A DNA stretch of 64,000 nt from Hippophae tibetana (GCA_037013495.1 JAZDXN010000029.1:1438501-1502500), one strand, 5' to 3'; counted from the stretch's first letter, positions 36,024 to 49,767 are shown. Notes: a model not told the origin generated them from the letters alone. Made by a program: numbers and translations.

Positions 36024-37850
36024 GCTGGATCCAGAATGTTTATGGATCCAAGCTTGGACAGAAGCTGTTGAAACTGATGAGAAGCCAAGGGTTTGGTGAA
36101 GATGTCAGCGAGTTGGTCGAAGCTTCTTGTATAATGTGTTTGAATCACCTGTGATTGAACTTGTTCATGAACGTAATAACAATCAACTTCAATGTGTTTC
36201 ATCCTCTCGTGAAACATTGGGTTTGATGCTATATGCATGGCTGCCTGATTGTCACAAAATAAGGACATAGGAAGAGTTGTAGGAACACCTAAATCACACA
36301 GAAGACCTTTAACCCATATCAATTCATATGAAGTAGAAGCCATTGCACGATACTCAGCTTCGACAATTGATCTGGAGATGATAGTTTGCTTCTTACTCTT
36401 CCTTGTAACCAAGTTTCCACCGACAAATGTACAGTAGCCAGTGGTGGACTTACGATCAATTGCATTCCCTACCCAATCAGCATCACAATACCTCATGATT
36501 TGTGTGTTATTATTCTTCTTCATGATGATACCACGACCCATTGGCTCACAATACTTACAAAATATGTGATGTTAGGTATGGTAATTGTTAGATAGATCAA
36601 CTTACCAACCATTCACTAGTAATAACTTATATCCGTGAGTGGCGTGCCCTTCAAGCTAGGTTTGAGCTTGCTGTCAAGAGGGGTAATGGCTGGTTTAGCA
36701 TCGCTCATGTTAGCTTCCTTGAGCAAATCTAGGACATATTTCCTTTGCTTAAGAAAGAGTCCTTTGTGCGAGGTTTCCATTTATATACCAAGAAAGTACT
36801 TCAATATCCCAAGGTCTTTAATTGCAAACCTTTGTCTGAGGGACTGTTTGAGCTTGAAAATCTCATCAGCATTATCACCTGTAATTATCAGATCATCTAC
36901 ATAAATCAGCACAATCAATTTTCCCATAGCTCTTGTGCGAACAAATAATGAGGAATCGGCATTGCTACTCTTGAAACCAACACTAGTGAGACATGAGCTT
37001 AACTTGGCATACCAAGCTCATGGGGACTATTTCAGACCATAAATGGATTTATGCAATTTGCACACTAAATCCAATTCATTGCTTTGAGGATGCCAGGGTG
37101 GCAATTTCATATAGACTTCTTAAGATCACTATGCAAGAATGCATTCTTCACATCCATTTGGTATATGGACCACCCCTTGTTTACAACCACGGACAGTAGC
37201 ACTCTTATTGTGTTCACTTTTGCAACAGGTGCAAATGTTTCTTTGTAATCCACCTCAAATATTTGAGTGAATCCCTGAGTCACCAATCTTGCTTTATACC
37301 TTTCAATTGATCCATCTTACTTGAATTTGAGCTTATAGATCCATTTGGAAGTTTAATGATGCTCTATGTGTTATGTTGATCTAGGGATTTAAGTTCTTCT
37401 TGCATGGCTTACTTCCACACCTCTTGGTTGTTGGCCTCATGAAAGTTTTAAGGCTCACTGTAACTCGATATAGTGTTAAGGAATGCGAAATGCGGCTTGG
37501 GTTGGTGTCACTCTCTTATATGACACATAATTTGAGATGGGATATGTGGGTTTGTAGGTGAAAAAGTCTTGAAGTCTTGTGGGAGGTTGCCTAACACGCA
37601 TTGGATTACGTCGTGGAGTAGGAGGAGTTATCTCATACTCGTTTACATCTTGTACCATATTGTGAGGATCATCTTGATTGTCACCATCTTCATGTAGTGT
37701 ACCATCAAGACGAGACCCTTCATTGTTACTTTCAGTGAGAGATGCATCAATGTTAACATGGCTGGGATCTTGTTGTTGTGGAGCCTCAAGTTCGATTCTT
37801 GGTAATGGAAACACATCCAAGATGCCATCCCCTTGACTTGTGATTTCATG
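36024..37850 (-). pseudogene. Copia reverse transcriptase and RNase H
   Basis: After a proline- and acid-rich linker (TPPTPRRNPMRVRQPPTRLQ, near 37590), reverse transcriptase reads IVLIYVDDLIITGDNADEI at about 36870-36930, then RFAIKDLGILKYFLG. RNase H shows YCDADWVGNAIDRKSTTGYC and LFCDNQAAMHIASNPMFHER (36190-36480), ending LADIFTKPLASHQF and LSKLGSINILDP. Stops and shifts between 36540 and 37470 break the frame. The final codons are displaced by the nested LTR. Confidence 0.82.
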
Positions 37851-37954
37851 TGACTTGTTGAAAAAGGGTTAGTTTCATAAAATCAAACATCTTTACACAC
37901 AATTAATCTCCTAAGTTGGGGATCATAACACTTATATCCCTTTTGTGTAGATGA

Positions 37955-39199
37955 TTAACCAAGAAAAATACATCTAACAGCTCTAGGATCCAATTTATTT
38001 CGATGATGAGATTGAATATGTACAAAACAGATGCAGCCAAAGACTCTAAGGTGTGAGAGGTTAATTTTCCTTCCTTTCATGACCTCTAGGGGAGACTTGA
38101 AATCCAAGACTCGACTGGGTAATCTGTTGATGATGTAAGTAGTTGTCATAACCCCTTGGGACCAAAATCTCTTTGCTACATTCATTTGTGGTATTAATGC
38201 TCTAGTTTTTTCAAGTAAGTCCTGATTTTTGTGTTCAGCTACACCATTTTGTTGAGGTGTGCCAACACAACTTGTTTGATGCATAATGCCATGAATGCTC
38301 AAATATTGTTTCATGATATGGGACATATATTCGATGCCATTGTCATACCTTAAGGTTTGAATTTTAGAGGATAAGTGATTTTTAACAAGGCTATGAAAGT
38401 TCTTAAATACTTCCATAACTTCATTCTTAGACTTTAAAAGATACAACCATGTCACTAGAGAGAAATCATCAACAAAAATCATAAAATACTTATAATCATC
38501 AAAAGATTCATTAGTTGGTCCCCATACATCTGAATGAACTAGTTCAAAACACTTACTAGCCCTAGACAAGGAAGAATTAAAAGGAAATCTAGTGGCCTTA
38601 GACAAGTGGCAAGTTTCACATGCAATTGCATCATCCCCTAAGTTTGGAAATAAAGTTGACAAAATTGGTGGAGAAGGGTGAGCTAAATGTTGATGCCATA
38701 ATTGATTATCTTGGATGGGGTTAAACTTGGCTTGAAACCCTCTAGGATTGCTTTTGGATATGTAATAGAGACCATCTAAGTAAAATCCTTCACCAATCGT
38801 CTTTTTGGTGGCACAATCCTGAAAAATGACATTGTGAGGAGAAAAATAATTCAAGGTATTTGTGATTTTTCCTATAGATAGAAGTTGGAAGGGAAAGGAA
38901 GGTACATATAAAACCACCGACTCGATTTCATCTGATATTAATTTTATTTTTTCCTTTCCTAAAACCGTTACATTCTCACCATTTGCAATTGAAACTTGAG
39001 AAGGATTTGCTAATTTTTCAAACTTATGAGACTTTGACACATGGTTGGTCATATGATCTGTGGCACTTGAATCTACAACCCAAAAATCATTCAACATATT
39101 TATTTTAAGAGAAGTTTTAAAGACTTTTATGATACCTTGCATGTCCTCTTGTGGTATAAGTTTTGTATCTACCAAGAAACCCACAAACTTTCCTAGCAA
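37955..39199 (-). pseudogene. Copia protease and integrase, 414-codon open segment
   Basis: The protease site reads WVVDSSATDHMTN instead of DSGATDH, so the catalytic glycine is serine. The integrase pre-domain has LWHQHLAHPS and CETCHLSKATRFPF. The catalytic core shows VHSDVWGP, RYDNGIEYM and TPQQNGVAEHKNQDLLE, so the D, D and E residues are present. It runs to LRVFGCICFVHIQSHHRNKL and CIFLG. This is the longest open copia frame in the window, though it is broken before the reverse transcriptase. Confidence 0.85.
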
Positions 39200-39250
39200 T
39201 GCTGTCGAGTTTCTTTCTTCTATGCTATCTACATGGTCAATTCTAGCTCC

Positions 39251-39860
39251 TCATGTCTTGCTTTGAAGATACAACATAAACTCATTCATGAGTTTAGATG
39301 GATTCGTTGTGAAGTTCTTGAATGGATCAGACCCATTAGAGGTAGAGGCAAAAACATGATTTTCACGGTGTGCTATACAATTTACTTTCTGTAAACCCTT
39401 GTCCTTTATAAAATTAGGCTTTAATTCTGGATGTAGAATCCAGCATGTGTCCTTAACATGGCCCGTATAGTTGTAGTGTTGACACTTCAAGTTTGGATGC
39501 TTCCCTTTGTACTTCCTCGCGTTGGTTAGATAGACTCTTACCTCAGGTGCACTAGTCATTGTACCTTTGTTCATGACTTTCCTCCTTACTTCTTCACGTT
39601 GAATTGTCGCACATACATTGGTGAAGGAAGGAAGTTCAATATTCATGAGTATATGACATCATATATCTTCAAATGTTGAATCAAGACTGGATAGAAGTTG
39701 AAATATCTTATCTTCTTCTACTCTCTTTCGTAGCAGAGCTACATCAGTTGTATGATGACGATATATTTCCAACTCATTCCACATACTTTTCATGCTTCCT
39801 AAGAGTTGTACAAAAGGTTTTCCATCTATTGTAAATCTGAGATGTCCTTCTTTAATTAAA
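39251..39860 (-). pseudogene. Copia gag C-terminal part
   Basis: Text includes RFTIDGKPFVQLLGSMKSMW, IFQLLSSLDSTFEDI and PSFTNVCATIQREEVRRKVM. The zinc knuckle is CQHYNYTGHVKDTC, followed by LHPELKPNF. The second knuckle cysteine is tyrosine, so zinc binding is doubtful. A stop near 39650 interrupts the frame. Confidence 0.75.
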
Positions 39861-39864
39861 TTAA

Positions 39865-40152
39865 GCTCCTTATTTTATATAAGGAAATTTTACTCCTTCA
39901 ATTACTCTTTAAATTAAGCATTTCTTGATTTACTCCTTCAATTAAGGATTCCTTGTTTTACTCTTTAAATTAAGGATTCCTTGATTTACTCCTTCAATTA
40001 AGGATTCTTTGTTTTACTCCTTGAATTAAGGATTCCTTGTTTTATTCCTTCAATTAAGCTCCTTGTTTTATTCCTTGAATTAAGCTCCTTGTTTTATTCC
40101 TTGAATTAAGCTCCTTGTGTTTATTCCTTGAATTAAGGACTAATATTCAATA
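39865..40152 (-). repeat. Truncated copia 5' LTR with tandem motifs
   Basis: About nine degenerate copies of 'ctccttgaattaaggattccttgttttatt' are arrayed from 39890 to 40130 on the plus strand. The array is expanded relative to the 3' LTR. The LTR breaks off at a TATATAA box near 39870. Confidence 0.75.
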
Positions 40153-40159
40153 ACTACCA

Positions 40160-40804
40160 ATAACATTTAAGTTGTAACCACACCAATCTCATCTCTCCTA
40201 TGATATCCAAAATGTATTTATTGATAAAACTAAAGAAATAACACTTAGGAGGATTAAAAAATAGAAATTAAAAACAATGACAACTCTCAAAGAATAAATA
40301 TTGGTGATGATGAAAAGTAATATATGTATGTGTATATAAAATTGAAATGACTCATTTTTTATGCTTGAATTCAAAGAAAGAAGCAGTAGGGTTTTAATTG
40401 ATGTTTGATTTTTCTGAGTAAATTGAACACCTGTTATGAAAATTCCAGCATTTAGGGGAAAGTCTTTTTCAGCAAATAGTTTATAGTTGAATTATTGTAT
40501 TACAAATTTTGAAATGAGTAATGCATATCTAACTAAACCTTCACACTCTTCAACCATACAATTATAAGATTTCTCAATATCATCATCATATCTTTCATAA
40601 TTGATTACCACACATAAAAGAATAAATCATAAGCATTAATTGCACAAAGTTTATTTCTTAAAACTCCCATGTTTATTGAAACAACATATTCATTATAATT
40701 AGCTCGTATAGGTGCTAAAGGAACTGAACTAAACTTCTCCATATCCATGATGAAAGAAACTATCTACTATAATAAATGGTACTAAATTTGAGGCTTAAAG
40801 TTTT
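40160..40804. other. AT-rich spacer without recognised gene
   Basis: No domain, terminal repeat or RNA gene is recognisable between the copia LTR and the CACTA subterminal repeats. Confidence 0.45.
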
Positions 40805-40944
40805 TTCTAAGAAAAAATCGACTTATAATGAATTTTAAGTCGATATGCCTATAAATTGACTTAAAATATAAAGCCATTTCTAGTAAAAAACCAATTTTAT
40901 ATGGACAAAAAATTAAAAAAATTAAAAAAATCAATAGGTAGGGT

Positions 40945-41060
40945 TGGTTGATATGTACAACAGACGTATCGAATGTACATGTCAATCGACACGACATCAC
41001 ATGTAGCATCGATTAACATATACAACTGATGCGTCATGTAGCGTCGATTGTATGTGTCAA
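40945..41060. repeat. CACTA subterminal repeats in both orientations
   Basis: Four degenerate copies of GTCGATTGACATGTACA occur in alternating orientation (near 40946, 40974, 41008 and 41043). Clusters of short inverted motifs near the ends are where CACTA transposases bind. A separate AAGTCGAT/GACTTA palindrome lies at 40818-40865. Confidence 0.6.
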
Positions 41061-41848
41061 CCAACACTAACTGCCTTTTCTTCCTTTTCGTCTTCCTTTC
41101 CCTCCCCTAAAAAATGTCGTTGTTTCCCTATTTCTCTCCCTCTCCACACATTACGATTAACCACTATATATTATCTATTTTCAATCGTTTTCGACCACCA
41201 TTTTCGGCACTATCACCTAGGTTATGTTCCTTTTCATTTACTAACCTAAATCCACCCATATTTAGTGCTTAATCTTCCTCTATCACTCACTAAATATTTA
41301 TCCATTTTCCTACACTTGCTACTTACCAAACACAATTTTCTCACTTGTTTGATTCTTTAAGTATTTCTATGAACTGTTTTACACCCATTATTCATTTTTT
41401 GTATTTTTATTTTATTTTTGCAAATTTAAAAATCATTTTTTATATTTTTTCTTATGTATACATGAATTATTGATTATATATATATAATTTATTCTGAATT
41501 TAAAATGTATTTTTGTGAACTTATTCTGACATGAATTAAATAATATTTTTTTAATTAGGTTATTATATTTATTTATTAGGTTTTTATGTAGGTGTTTATA
41601 ATTTATATTATTATGTTGTAATTTATATTATTAGATTATTTATATGTGAAAAGAACACTATATAATGTTAAAATTACAATGAATTTATTAATTATTCAAA
41701 TTATTGTGTATTTATTTTTATATGATGTTTTGATTGATATTCTAATCATTTATATATTTATATAATAAATTCTAAAATGTACTAGTGATTAATATATGTA
41801 TGTTTATTGGGTACATATTTAATGTGTTTAATGCCCTTAATAGAAAAT

Positions 41849-44139
41849 GGATAAATCTTGGATGTCAAAATTTAGAATTGAGCATGACTATATTTCTGGA
41901 GCATAAATTCTTGGAATTCGCTTATAGAAATTGTAATAATTAAATCAATATAATTTGATGTCCATGTGTTAAATGTATAAGAAATTTCATGATGTTGATG
42001 AGGCTAAGTATCATCTTATCGCTAGTGGTATTTTTTTGAGTTTACATGTTGGTATTACATGGAGAAAATATTGATAATACTTATAAGAAAAAGATAAATA
42101 AGAATGAGAGTGGATTAGATACATCCTATCAGGATAGACACTCCATACATATTGTATAGACGAAAAATATGTTTCATGCTATGAAATATGAACTACGTGA
42201 GGATGACCCCAAAACTTTTTTAAAACTTTTGAAAGATATCAAAAAGTTGTTGTATCAGGAATGCAATAAATACATAAAAATGTTGGGATTGGTTCATTTG
42301 TACAATGTAATGGAAAAAAATGGTTTTTTGGATAAGACATTCATAGAATTGCTAAATGTACTAATATATATGTTTCCTAAGGGTAATGAGTTGCTCTCTT
42401 CAATGTATCAAGTGAAGAAATCTCTTAGTCTATTTGCCATGAAATATCATAAGGTTCATGCTTTTCCAAATCATTGCATTCTTTATAGGAAACAATATGA
42501 AGCATTAGATGATTATTTGGTGCGCAAAGAATGAAGATGAAAGTATACTACAAATGAGACAATACCTAAGCAAGGCATGCCCACAAAGGTTCTTTGGTAC
42601 TTTCCTTCACTTCCTTCCTTTTTGAGGTTGTTGACTTAGCATTCAAAGAATCAATTTAATGAGAGGATGCTACATCATTCTTTAGATTCTCCAAACTAAA
42701 AAATAGTAGACTATTTATCCCTTGAATTTTGCATCTGATCCACACAATCTTCATCTTGCCATTAATGTTTATGGCAGATATAACTATTGGTTGGTAATTA
42801 TATGATAACATATAATCGTCCTCTCTTGTTGTGTATGAAAAGGAAATTAATGATACTGACATTATTAATATCAGGGCCAAAACCACACAGAGTTGATATT
42901 GATATTTATTTACAGCGTCTAATAGATGACTTAAAGACATTGTGAAATGATGGTATTATTGGTTATTATGCACATAAGGAAGAATCTTTAACTTGAGGGG
43001 GTATTTGTTTGGACAATTAATGATTTTTCTGCCTATGAAAACTTGTGAGGACTTGTAATGATGGGTTATATGAGATGTCCTATATGTAATGATGGTACTT
43101 CTATAATTCATCTTGTTCATGGACAAAAAGATGCTTTATAGAAGACTTAGAAGATTTTTTTCCAACTAGACATAAGTTTAGAAACCAAAATAAACCTTTT
43201 AATGGTGAAAAATATCATAATCATGCACCAAGACCTTTGTGAGGGTTTGGGATATTAAGGCAATTAAATTGTATGACATTCAAACGATATGGAAAGATGA
43301 AAAAAAGAATACTCTCTAATGGAAGAAAACAAAAGAGGTCAACTAATAAAAGAGGACAAAATGAAATGTTACACAAATAGTAGAACATGTTTGTTAGAAG
43401 AAGAAATCAATATTTTGGGAATTACCTTATTGGAAAGATATAAACATTCGTCACATCTTAGATATCATACACATTGAGAAAAATGTATGTGCAAGCTTCA
43501 TTGGTACATTTCTTAATATAATGAGAAATACAAAGGATGGTATTAGAGAAATATTGTAACTTTATGTATTGAAATCATATGACTATCATATCTTAATGCA
43601 ATAATTAGTTTCGGTTACTATTAGATCAATTATTCCAAAACATTTTCAATGATCAATAATTTGTTTTTGTTCATTCTTTGATACAATATAAAAGAAATCT
43701 ATATCAATTGGTGAGTTAAACTCTTTACAAAAAGATGTTGTGGGGTATATGTGTCTACTTGAGAAATATTTTCCTCATTTTTTTTTCAATGTAATGATTT
43801 ACTTATGTGCTCATTTAGTTCGAGAAGCTCAATTGAGTGGTCATACTTACTGAAGGTGGATGTATCCTTTTAAGATATACATACAAGTCCTTAAAGAATA
43901 TGTAAATAATAGAAATCATCCTGAAAGACGTATGGTGGAATGTTACATCGCTGAAGAGGCTATTGAGTTTTGTTCTAAATAATTTAGTGGTTGCAATGAA
44001 TTGGGAATCCTACACACAAGTTGTTCTAAGATTGTGACATGATCCAACTAGGTAACCTTAAGCTTGGAAGAAGTAAGAAATTGTTTATTGATCGCACCGA
44101 ATCATTTTGGAAAATAAGAACAAGGCACAAAGGTATATA
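41849..44139 (+). pseudogene. TNP2-type CACTA transposase, N-terminal and central part
   Basis: The start MDKSWMSKFRIEHDYISGA is typical of plant CACTA transposases. An open segment at 42169-42534 reads LVHLYNVMEKNGFLDKTF, LLNVLIYMFPKGNEL and KYHKVHAFPNHCILYRKQYE. Later text includes KPHRVDIDIYLQRLIDDLK (near 42885), PTRHKFRNQNKPFNGEKYH (43165-43215) and HIEKNVCASF-like sequence (43470). The DUF4218 block AHLVREAQLSGHTY and YIAEEAIEFCSK lies at 43815-43980. Many stops and shifts are present. The gene is cut by an LTR at 44140. Confidence 0.82.
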
Positions 44140-45316
44140 TGATGGATGAATGAATCGCAAGACCGACATTGCAAATACTGATCTTACAAAAATACCCTTT
44201 ATGGTTTTATTATTTTTAAAACTCTCGTAATTGCATGAATGATTTTATAGAAAATGATAAGTATACTCCCAAGGTTGATCTAAGGAAGGAATGTATGTGG
44301 TTTTTAATTTATTATTCAAACTTTTAAAAACAAAATTAAATCTTAAACATCCTGTTACGATATTTTGGTTTGTTTGTTTCCTAATCTAATAACATAAAAA
44401 TAAACATAAACATATATATAGATTCAATAAACAATAATGCAAATATTTATCATTTCATAACTATGGAGTATTTAAGGATATAATAATTAAGTTGATTATG
44501 TTTTTTCATATTATTTAGGTTCTTAAATATATAAATTAATATTTGTTGATTTTCTCTTTTTAGTATGAAAGTGTCCTTAGGCGGAGCCCAAATTTTTTTA
44601 TTTAATATTAACTATCTAATCACAGCTTTAAGCGGAGTGAAATAATTAGAATTTATTCAAGGTGTCCAAATTAAACCTAAGAATTCAAATTTTCAAGTAC
44701 TAACTTTCAAGTTTTAAAACCAATATTGAAAATATTTCGTTAATACATTTTCAAATAATAGTTCTTATAAAAAAACTTTTAAAATAGAGTTTCACTCTAA
44801 CTATCGGCAATTGTACTAACAAATAAAAGAGCACTACTCTAAATTAGATCGAATAATTAAACCTTAAAATCTAATTTTTAGATTAAAGTTTGTAATGAAA
44901 AATAATGTATTTCTCTATAAAAACCTAAATATAAAATCTTGAATAAAAACAAAATCAATTTATTTTATAGAAGTGTTTTCCTATTTAATATTTTGCAAGC
45001 ATAACAACGTTATAATTATATCATATTTACAAATAACCAACAATTTTAAATTTAATCACACATAAATTAAATATAACATATAATAATAAAACATAAAATG
45101 ATAATTGTAAAGAATCCATTAAAATAATATCTTAAAATAATCCTTACAACAGTTTGATGTTAATTCTATTACTAGAAAACCACCAAACGGATTTGCATAT
45201 ATGCTTATTGAATCAAAAACTAAAAATTTATAAAAACATAACTAGTTCCTCTCAAAAAGAGAACTTTAAAAATAAAAACTAAAAAAGAAAACTTTCTAGA
45301 GAGAGAAAGAGCACAG

Positions 45317-47145
45317 TGACGAGCAAAAACCGGCATCGCTAATCCTCCCAATACTTTGGTTTTATATTTATAAAACTCTCGCAAGTGCACGAATCATTTT
45401 GTAGAAAATGATAAGTATACTCCCAAGGTCGATCTAAGGAAGGAATGTATGTGGTTTTGAATTTATTACTCAAACTTTTAAAAACGAAATTAAATCCTAA
45501 ACATCCTCTCACGAAATTTTGGTTTTTGTATTTCTAATCTACCGACATAAAAATAAACATAGATAAAGATTCAATAAATATTTATGCAAATTTTATCATT
45601 TATAATAGTAGAGTATTTATGGATATAATAACTAAGTTAATTATGCTTGCTCATATTATTTAGTTTATTAAATATATAAATTAATATTTATTGATTCTCT
45701 CTTTTTTATATGAATATCACCCTTGGTAGGGTTAGATATTCTTTGTTAACTAAACAAATCAATTAACACCCATGGGTAGGGTTGATAACTAATTTGGTTA
45801 ATTAAATTAATTCCTTTTTCTAAGAGATTGAAAATGAACCATTTAAATGCCACCTTTGGTGGGGTTAGACAGTTTAAACTTTATTCAAGGTCTCCAAATT
45901 AAACCTAAGAATTTAGTTATCCGAGTACTAACTTTCAAGTTTTAAAACCACTACTGAAAACATGTTGTCAATATATTTTCAGATAATAATTCTTATAAAA
46001 AATTTTGAAATAGAGCTTCACTCTAACTACTGGGCGATTGTACCAACAAATAAAAGAGCACTACTCTAAATCAGACCGGATAACTAAACCTTAAAATCTA
46101 ATTTTCATATTTAAGTTTGTAATGAAAAATAATATATTTCTCTCTAACATTATTAATATAAAATATTGAATAAAAATAAAATCAATTCATTTTAGAGATT
46201 TTTACCTATTTAATATTTCGCAAGCATAACAACGTTATTATTATATCATGTTTACAAACAGCCAACAAAGTTAAATTTAATCATAGAAAAATTAAATATA
46301 ACATTTAATAATAAAGCATAAAAAATAACTGTAAAGAAAATAAAATCCTTAGAGTACTTTGTTGCTATTCCTGTTGCTTGAAATCTTCAAGCGGAATTTG
46401 CACTCTCATTTATTGAATCGAAAAGCAAATAAATTACAAAAACATAACTAGTTTTTCTCAAAATAAGAAGAACTCTAAAACTAAGATAAATTAACTAAGA
46501 AAAACTAAAAACTAAGAAAAACTTAAAAACTAAGAATTGAGAGAAAGAAAGAGAAGAGAAGATGTGTTTTGAGGTGGGTTTATTTATGAAGAGAATGAGG
46601 GTATTTATAGGTAAGGATGGGAAGAAAAAGTGCATAAAAATGATAAAAAATGATAGAAACACGGAGTAGTGAATGATGACGTCATTTGATGATGTCATGC
46701 TGACGTGGGGAGGCTGCACGCGTAGATGGGCACAAGCGTGCGTAGATGGGAGCAGGTTGGGCGTTGACGTGCGTAGATGGCAGCAGGCTGGGTGCAGGCG
46801 CACGCGGAAGGGAGATCTAGCGCGCTGCGCGTGGTGGCCAGCGCGGCTGGCGGTGCGATTTCCTCCTTTTTGACATTTTTGACTAATTTTTCCATATTTG
46901 TTGACTTTTCCTAATTTATTTTATGAATATATTTGTGACGTATTGCCTCCAGTATTCCTCTTTGAGTCTTTAAGTTACGTTTTTAAGCAAAAATACCTGA
47001 AAAACAATAAAAATACCTGTGATTCCGAAAAAACAAATATATATAAATATATGATAAAATCATATATATATATATATATATATATATTTAGTCAATTAAT
47101 GTGCATAAAATCATGGTAATTTTAGTGTTTTTTGAGCACTCATCA
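45317..47145 (-). repeat. Full-length Athila-type LTR, 1,829 bp
   Basis: On the plus strand it starts TGACGAGCAAAAACC and ends GAGCACTCATCA. It contains TGACGTCA (46677-46684), TATAAATA on the minus strand (46602-46609), a GC-rich block (46690-46862) and an AT microsatellite near 47064. It is the best complete reference copy in the window. Confidence 0.85.
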
Positions 47146-49767
47146 TAACCCCCAACCAGCTTCTTGCTAGTCCCTTAGTTAGAGAAGTGATAAAAACTAA
47201 ACATTAAACTATCCTAAATCACTTCCGTGGATTGACACGGTTGCATTTAGCCTATGGAACAAGCCTTTAAACCCCTAGGTTGCCCTAGTGGACGAGTTTG
47301 AGTCTCGTGAGGGTTTTTAGTAATGATACCCATAAACATTGAACTAAATGTAAAAATTAAAAGAAATAATAAAAACAATCAACTCAAAAACTAAAATTAC
47401 AACAAAATCAAAAATTAACTTTTAAGAATAAAAGAAAACAACATATCACAAAAACGTCTCATACTTTTTAATCTCCTTTAAGATAATAATTAAAATCTCA
47501 AGCATAAGTTATTTTAATCTCTTTAAATAATCATGATTTATTATAATAATTAGTCGAAAATCATTTTCATATTTCATATAAAAAATGTATCAATTTAATT
47601 TCACCCAATTTCAGTGTCTAGAATCCGAATTCGCTTCGACTCTATTCCTCTCTAGTAAATACTCTCAAAACACTGAATCCTATGGGTTCAAACACTCATA
47701 CTATTTTATATACGAAAGAGTTGATGTATAGAAATGAACTAATATGTTCGCATATGTATAAAGAATAAAGGCTCAAAGTGTTATTTTAACATTGATCTCA
47801 TGAAATGAATCGAATGTATAAATTATAAAGATATCATATATAAAAATTATTTTCATGCATAAATCAAACTTATTAAGAAAGAATTTCAAGATATATGTTT
47901 TTTACAAATGAAGAAAGTGCAATGACTTTTTAGGGAATTACTTCTTATATCTTTCTTTTGTAATTAGCCTTTACTCACAACTTTGTATGTAATGTGGGTT
48001 ATAGTATGTAGATTATACTATATATATTTTTATCTCTCTATATTTTTTTTCTAAAGATATTTCTCAATATATATTTTAGAGAGTCAACACATGTACAGAT
48101 TGTATATTTTTTTAGGATTTTGGTGAGTTTTTAATTTTGTGGCTTTTCTGTTTGATTTTGGTTTAGGTAACCCCAGATATGTCTCTCTCTTTTTTAATTT
48201 TTTTTTTGTAGCAGTCATGCATGAATTAGATATAAGCATATATTATCAATTTCTACTCAAATCATTTAATCTAAGAAAAAAAAAAAAAAAATATACGATA
48301 CTCTATTAAGATGAGAAAAAATTCATACATTAAATGCTAATACCTATAGAGATCATCTAAAAAAATTGAAGAAATAAGAAATGTGTTTGGAATAGAAAAA
48401 ATATATATTTCACTCTGAATAAAGGAAATTAGGCTCAAATTGTATCTCCCAAAGGTAGTCTCTACTAAAAACAATTCATAAACACCGATTTTGGGTTTAA
48501 TATAATTTTCACATCTTATCAAGAAATACTAGTTATGACAAAAAAAACTAACTAATTACCAAAAATAATTACAAAATATTTCATGATATGTTCTCAAAAA
48601 TTAATCTAACATTACAAAAGACTTAAATATTTACTTAAATTTGATTTAAAGAAATGATAAGTTTTTGTAAATTGTTTTTTTTAATTAATTCTAAAATTAC
48701 AAAAATTACTAAATCACACAAAATAAAACCAAACACAATAAAAATGAAAATGTGAACATAAAATAAAATAAAATATTATTATTATTATTTTAAAAAAATT
48801 ATTTTTAAAATTGTTAAAATTATATATATATTTTAAGCATGGTAACTTTTCACCACCCCTAACCTATAACTTACATTTTCCTCAATGTAACAACTGTAAA
48901 TTAAAGATAAAGAGAAAAGAGAAGAAAGATTACCTATTTCCTAAGAATGTGCAAGTAGTAATGGAGAAATGCAGGTGCATTCATCATATTCATTAATAAA
49001 GTTCACACAGACAGATCGCTATAAACTTCTAACATCTTAATAAATATTTTTAGTTTTAACAATTTTAAAATTATTTACATGTTATTAAACTAAAATAAAC
49101 AATAGAAATTAAATAAATAAAACAAATAATTTTTTTTTACCTAAATTGATGGGTTGCCTCCCATCCAACGCTTAGTTTAACGTCTTAGCAAGACGTAACT
49201 TGGGGATTTCATTTTAAGTAAACTCAATGTCCCTACATCATTGAGTCAATCAAACCTACAAGTAAGACAAGGTTGTCTACCTATACTGTTTCAGTCATGC
49301 CCTATTGATTTTCAAATTTTCATGTACTTAAAACTAAGGACATGTTGGAGGGTTTTAGATAACCCACATGTAGGTGCAAATAAAATAAATAAGGCATCAA
49401 AACACAATTGTACTTAGACCAAACAAAGAAACTAACTCCTTAGATTGTAATAAAAACTTTAAAATTTTAGAGATAGTTTCAGAATTGTTTTTGTTTTTGC
49501 TCTTTTTTGTTTTTTTTTAAATATAATATTTAAGTTAAAATAACATAATCAATATTAACCAAGAGTGCTCCTAGGAAAAAATGGTGGGGCAAAGGCTTCT
49601 TAAAACAATCCTCCTAGACAGAACAACGTTTCCAGGAAAGACTAGTGGCACAAAGGCTTCCAAGAACTAGTCTCCTAGACATAACTCTCTTAGATCTTTA
49701 CTTTTCATGTTATTAAAATTAAGTTAATTAAGTTAAGTTAAGTAAAAATCTAAGTTAATTAAGTTAA
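47146..49767 (-). other. Noncoding internal 3' region of the inner Athila-like element
   Basis: No ORF of note is present. It holds 'taacccccaaccagc' next to the LTR and a block at 48680-49240 that is nearly the same as 63035-63530, including 'gggttgcctcccatccaacg'. This block lies downstream of integrase in the other copy. An env-like gene is not visible. Confidence 0.6.

Larger units (their letters stand above)
33633..40152 (-). mobile_element. Ty1/copia element carrying a nested solo LTR
   Basis: On the minus strand the order is truncated 5' LTR (40152-39865), gag, protease, integrase, reverse transcriptase, RNase H and 3' LTR (33978-33633). A 2-kb LTR is inserted at the very end of the frame. 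Both LTRs begin TATTGAATATTAGTC and carry repeated 'aaggaataaaacaagg' motifs. The 5' LTR runs from its TATA region straight into the middle of gag, so an internal deletion removed R, U5, the primer site and the gag N-terminus. Confidence 0.82.

Noticed and set aside
40945..41060. CRISPR-like or satellite array
   Set aside because: The repeats are degenerate and in alternating orientation, the spacers are irregular, and the plant context fits transposon subterminal motifs.
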